From Chitinophagaceae bacterium UBA7600 (GTDB lineage: Bacteria > Bacteroidota > Bacteroidia > Chitinophagales > Chitinophagaceae): a stretch of 64,000 bases of DNA. The stretch is taken from contig DLKC01000020.1 in assembly GCA_002478885.1 (NCBI GenBank), positions 8,444-72,443 on the forward strand, given 5' to 3'. Under the pieces are notes generated by a model. That model made no database searches. It was not told where the DNA came from and saw only the letters and a program-made list of their open reading frames with translations. Position 1 is the stretch's first letter; the number at the start of each line of letters is the position of its first letter. This document shows, in pieces, positions 62,584 through 64,000 of this stretch. The translations under genes and the position numbers were made by a program.

Positions 62584-64000
62584 ATGAAACATTCAATATT
62601 TACATTAGCGCTATTTTACTTTTTTAATCTTGCCTCTGCACAGGACGTGCTTCACATTGAAAGCATACCAACGCAGGTTTCAGCATTTCAGACCGGGGTA
62701 GGAATTCCTTTGAACACAGGTTGGAAATGGAAAGACGGAGATTCTTTAGCCTGGAGTCGACCTGATTTTGATGACCATTTATGGCAACCTATTAATCCAC
62801 TACTCGATGTACACGATTCTTTGCCACAATTACCAAAAAGTTCAGTTTTCTGGCTTAGAACGCTATTTATACTGAATACTGCAATTCAAAAAAGACAATT
62901 GGCCTTACTTATTCAGCAAACGGGGGCATCTGAAGTCTATTTGAATGGCGAGTTAATAAAAAGTTTTGGCATTATTAATACAGATCCGGGTAAGACGTTT
63001 GCATATAATCCGGCGTTTCTTCCCGTTTTATTGCCTGTAAACAATAAGGATACGCAGGTGCTTGCGATAAGGTACCTGTTAGATAAAAATGCACACTATA
63101 CAAAGGCATTTGCGACCACTAACCCACTGTTCGAAGCGAAACTTCAGTATGCCAGTGAAGCTACCTCGAATTATTACTTAAATATCCAATTACTTAATAA
63201 TTATTACTTTTTTGCAACAGGACTTTTCTTTCTGCTCGCGCTCATACACGTAAGCTATTATTTTTTTCAAAAAGCACAGAGAGCGAACCTATTTTTTGCG
63301 TTATATGCATTGTGTTATATCGCTTTTATTCAGAGTTCTGTAGTAATAGATACACATATAGTAAGCGATAAGTATTATGCCCTAACCACAGGCCTACTGT
63401 TAATCATTATAATTGGCCCGCTATTACTAACAGCCATTTATGAATTATTACATGCAAAAAAGGATTGGATTTACAAAACACTTCTCTTGTTTTCGGGCAT
63501 TTCTGCAATTATGTATTTCTGGCAATATGAATGGGGCTGGCATGCAGGCGCAGACATAATGAGTTTGCTCATACAGATCGCCATTGTTAGAATCGTTTTT
63601 AAGGCTGTATACCAGAAGAAAAAAGGAGCGCGGATATTGGCTGTTGGATCGATTATTTTTTTAATATCATTTGGGCTATTTATATTAATCAGTCTTTTTT
63701 CTCCCCAAAATCTTCTATTGATGAATTTATTTTTTGTGTTTGGTGTGTTAAGCATCCCATTGGCAACTTCTATTTACCTGGGCCTGGAATTCGGATTTTT
63801 GAATTTCGCACTACAAGGGAAATTGGTAGAAGTAAGCGAATTGTCCATAAAAAATATTAACCAGGAAAAAGAAAAACAGCAGATCCTTGCCAACCAAAAC
63901 GAAACACTTGAAAAACAGGTAGCAGAAAGAACCGCTGAACTACAACAATCACTACAAAACCTTAAGTCGACCCAGGCCCAACTCATCCAATCTGAAAAAA
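62584..64000 (+). CDS. Histidine kinase with 7TMR-DISM sensor, 3' end outside the window
   Basis: 472 codons are visible and the frame is open at the window end. A signal peptide (LFYFFNLASAQ) is followed by a ~180-residue periplasmic beta domain like 7TMR-DISMED2 (NTGWKWKDGDSLAWSRPDFDD, FWLRTLF, GASEVYLNGELI). Seven membrane helices span about residues 205–400 (YYFFATGLFFLLALIHVSYYFF; LFFALYALCYIAFI; TGLLLIIIIGPLLLTAIY, and so on). A coiled coil (LEKQVAERTAELQQSLQ) then leads into TQAQLIQSEK, the start of the same HisKA as in the other three kinases. The gene starts 4 nt after the kinase remnant. Confidence 0.9.
   Translation, partial: MKHSIFTLALFYFFNLASAQDVLHIESIPTQVSAFQTGVGIPLNTGWKWKDGDSLAWSRPDFDDHLWQPINPLLDVHDSLPQLPKSSVFWLRTLFILNTAIQKRQLALLIQQTGASEVYLNGELIKSFGIINTDPGKTFAYNPAFLPVLLPVNNKDTQVLAIRYLLDKNAHYTKAFATTNPLFEAKLQYASEATSNYYLNIQLLNNYYFFATGLFFLLALIHVSYYFFQKAQRANLFFALYALCYIAFIQSSVVIDTHIVSDKYYALTTGLLLIIIIGPLLLTAIYELLHAKKDWIYKTLLLFSGISAIMYFWQYEWGWHAGADIMSLLIQIAIVRIVFKAVYQKKKGARILAVGSIIFLISFGLFILISLFSPQNLLLMNLFFVFGVLSIPLATSIYLGLEFGFLNFALQGKLVEVSELSIKNINQEKEKQQILANQNETLEKQVAERTAELQQSLQNLKSTQAQLIQSEK

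Overview
The window looks like a chromosome segment of a Bacteroidota bacterium, most likely of the Chitinophagaceae. The clues are three secreted proteins with the C-terminal Por/type IX secretion (T9SS) sorting domain, several SPII lipoproteins, propeller/Y_Y_Y histidine kinases, a lone RRM protein, and the RDD–SpoIIM–DUF4129–DUF4350–MoxR–DUF58 cluster typical of that phylum. I see no phage, transposase, integrase, rRNA or CRISPR array.

Layout. 1–9.2 kb: the end of a WYL regulator, DinB, a lone ABC ATPase, a convergent lipoprotein, an hsp20–dnaJ–thioredoxin stress operon, a serine hydrolase, tRNA-Thr(CGT), a small hypothetical, an RRM protein and a secreted amidohydrolase. 9.5–13.8 kb: a 1147-aa secreted sulfatase with six MopE-type repeats. 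13.8–20.8 kb: the DUF58/MoxR membrane cluster, in which the DUF4350 gene is split by a one-base frameshift. 20.9–29.3 kb: a T9SS esterase, a tandem pair of small beta-barrel-like proteins, a T9SS subtilase, a VTT membrane protein and a sugar-dehydrogenase-like propeller. 29.3–47.0 kb: a long minus-strand catabolic block. It holds GH5, an alpha/beta hydrolase, a PQQ/cytochrome c dehydrogenase, an mmsA-like dehydrogenase, a GH109-like oxidoreductase, esterase/beta-lactamase-fold hydrolases, an FAH-family dehydratase, a 2,5-dioxovalerate-type aldehyde dehydrogenase, an NHL propeller and a GH172 (DUF2961) lipoprotein. The last genes suggest release of a pentose (possibly arabinofuranose) and its oxidative, non-phosphorylative breakdown to 2-oxoglutarate. 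47.4–64 kb: four histidine kinases with nearly the same transmitter but four different sensors, plus a FIST protein, a papain-like-fold protein, a tiny histone-H1-like protein and the remnant of another kinase transmitter.

The most unusual feature lies between the genes. A roughly 65–90 bp element occurs at least 24 times in both orientations, always intergenic. Its core comes in two related forms, AGTGCGACGCAA (18 copies, small variations) and TGAGTGACACAA (6 copies). The two forms differ at paired positions of an imperfect palindrome. In many copies the core sits 38–44 nt from a neighbouring stop codon, and four pairs face each other head to head. I do not recognise this element as a described family.
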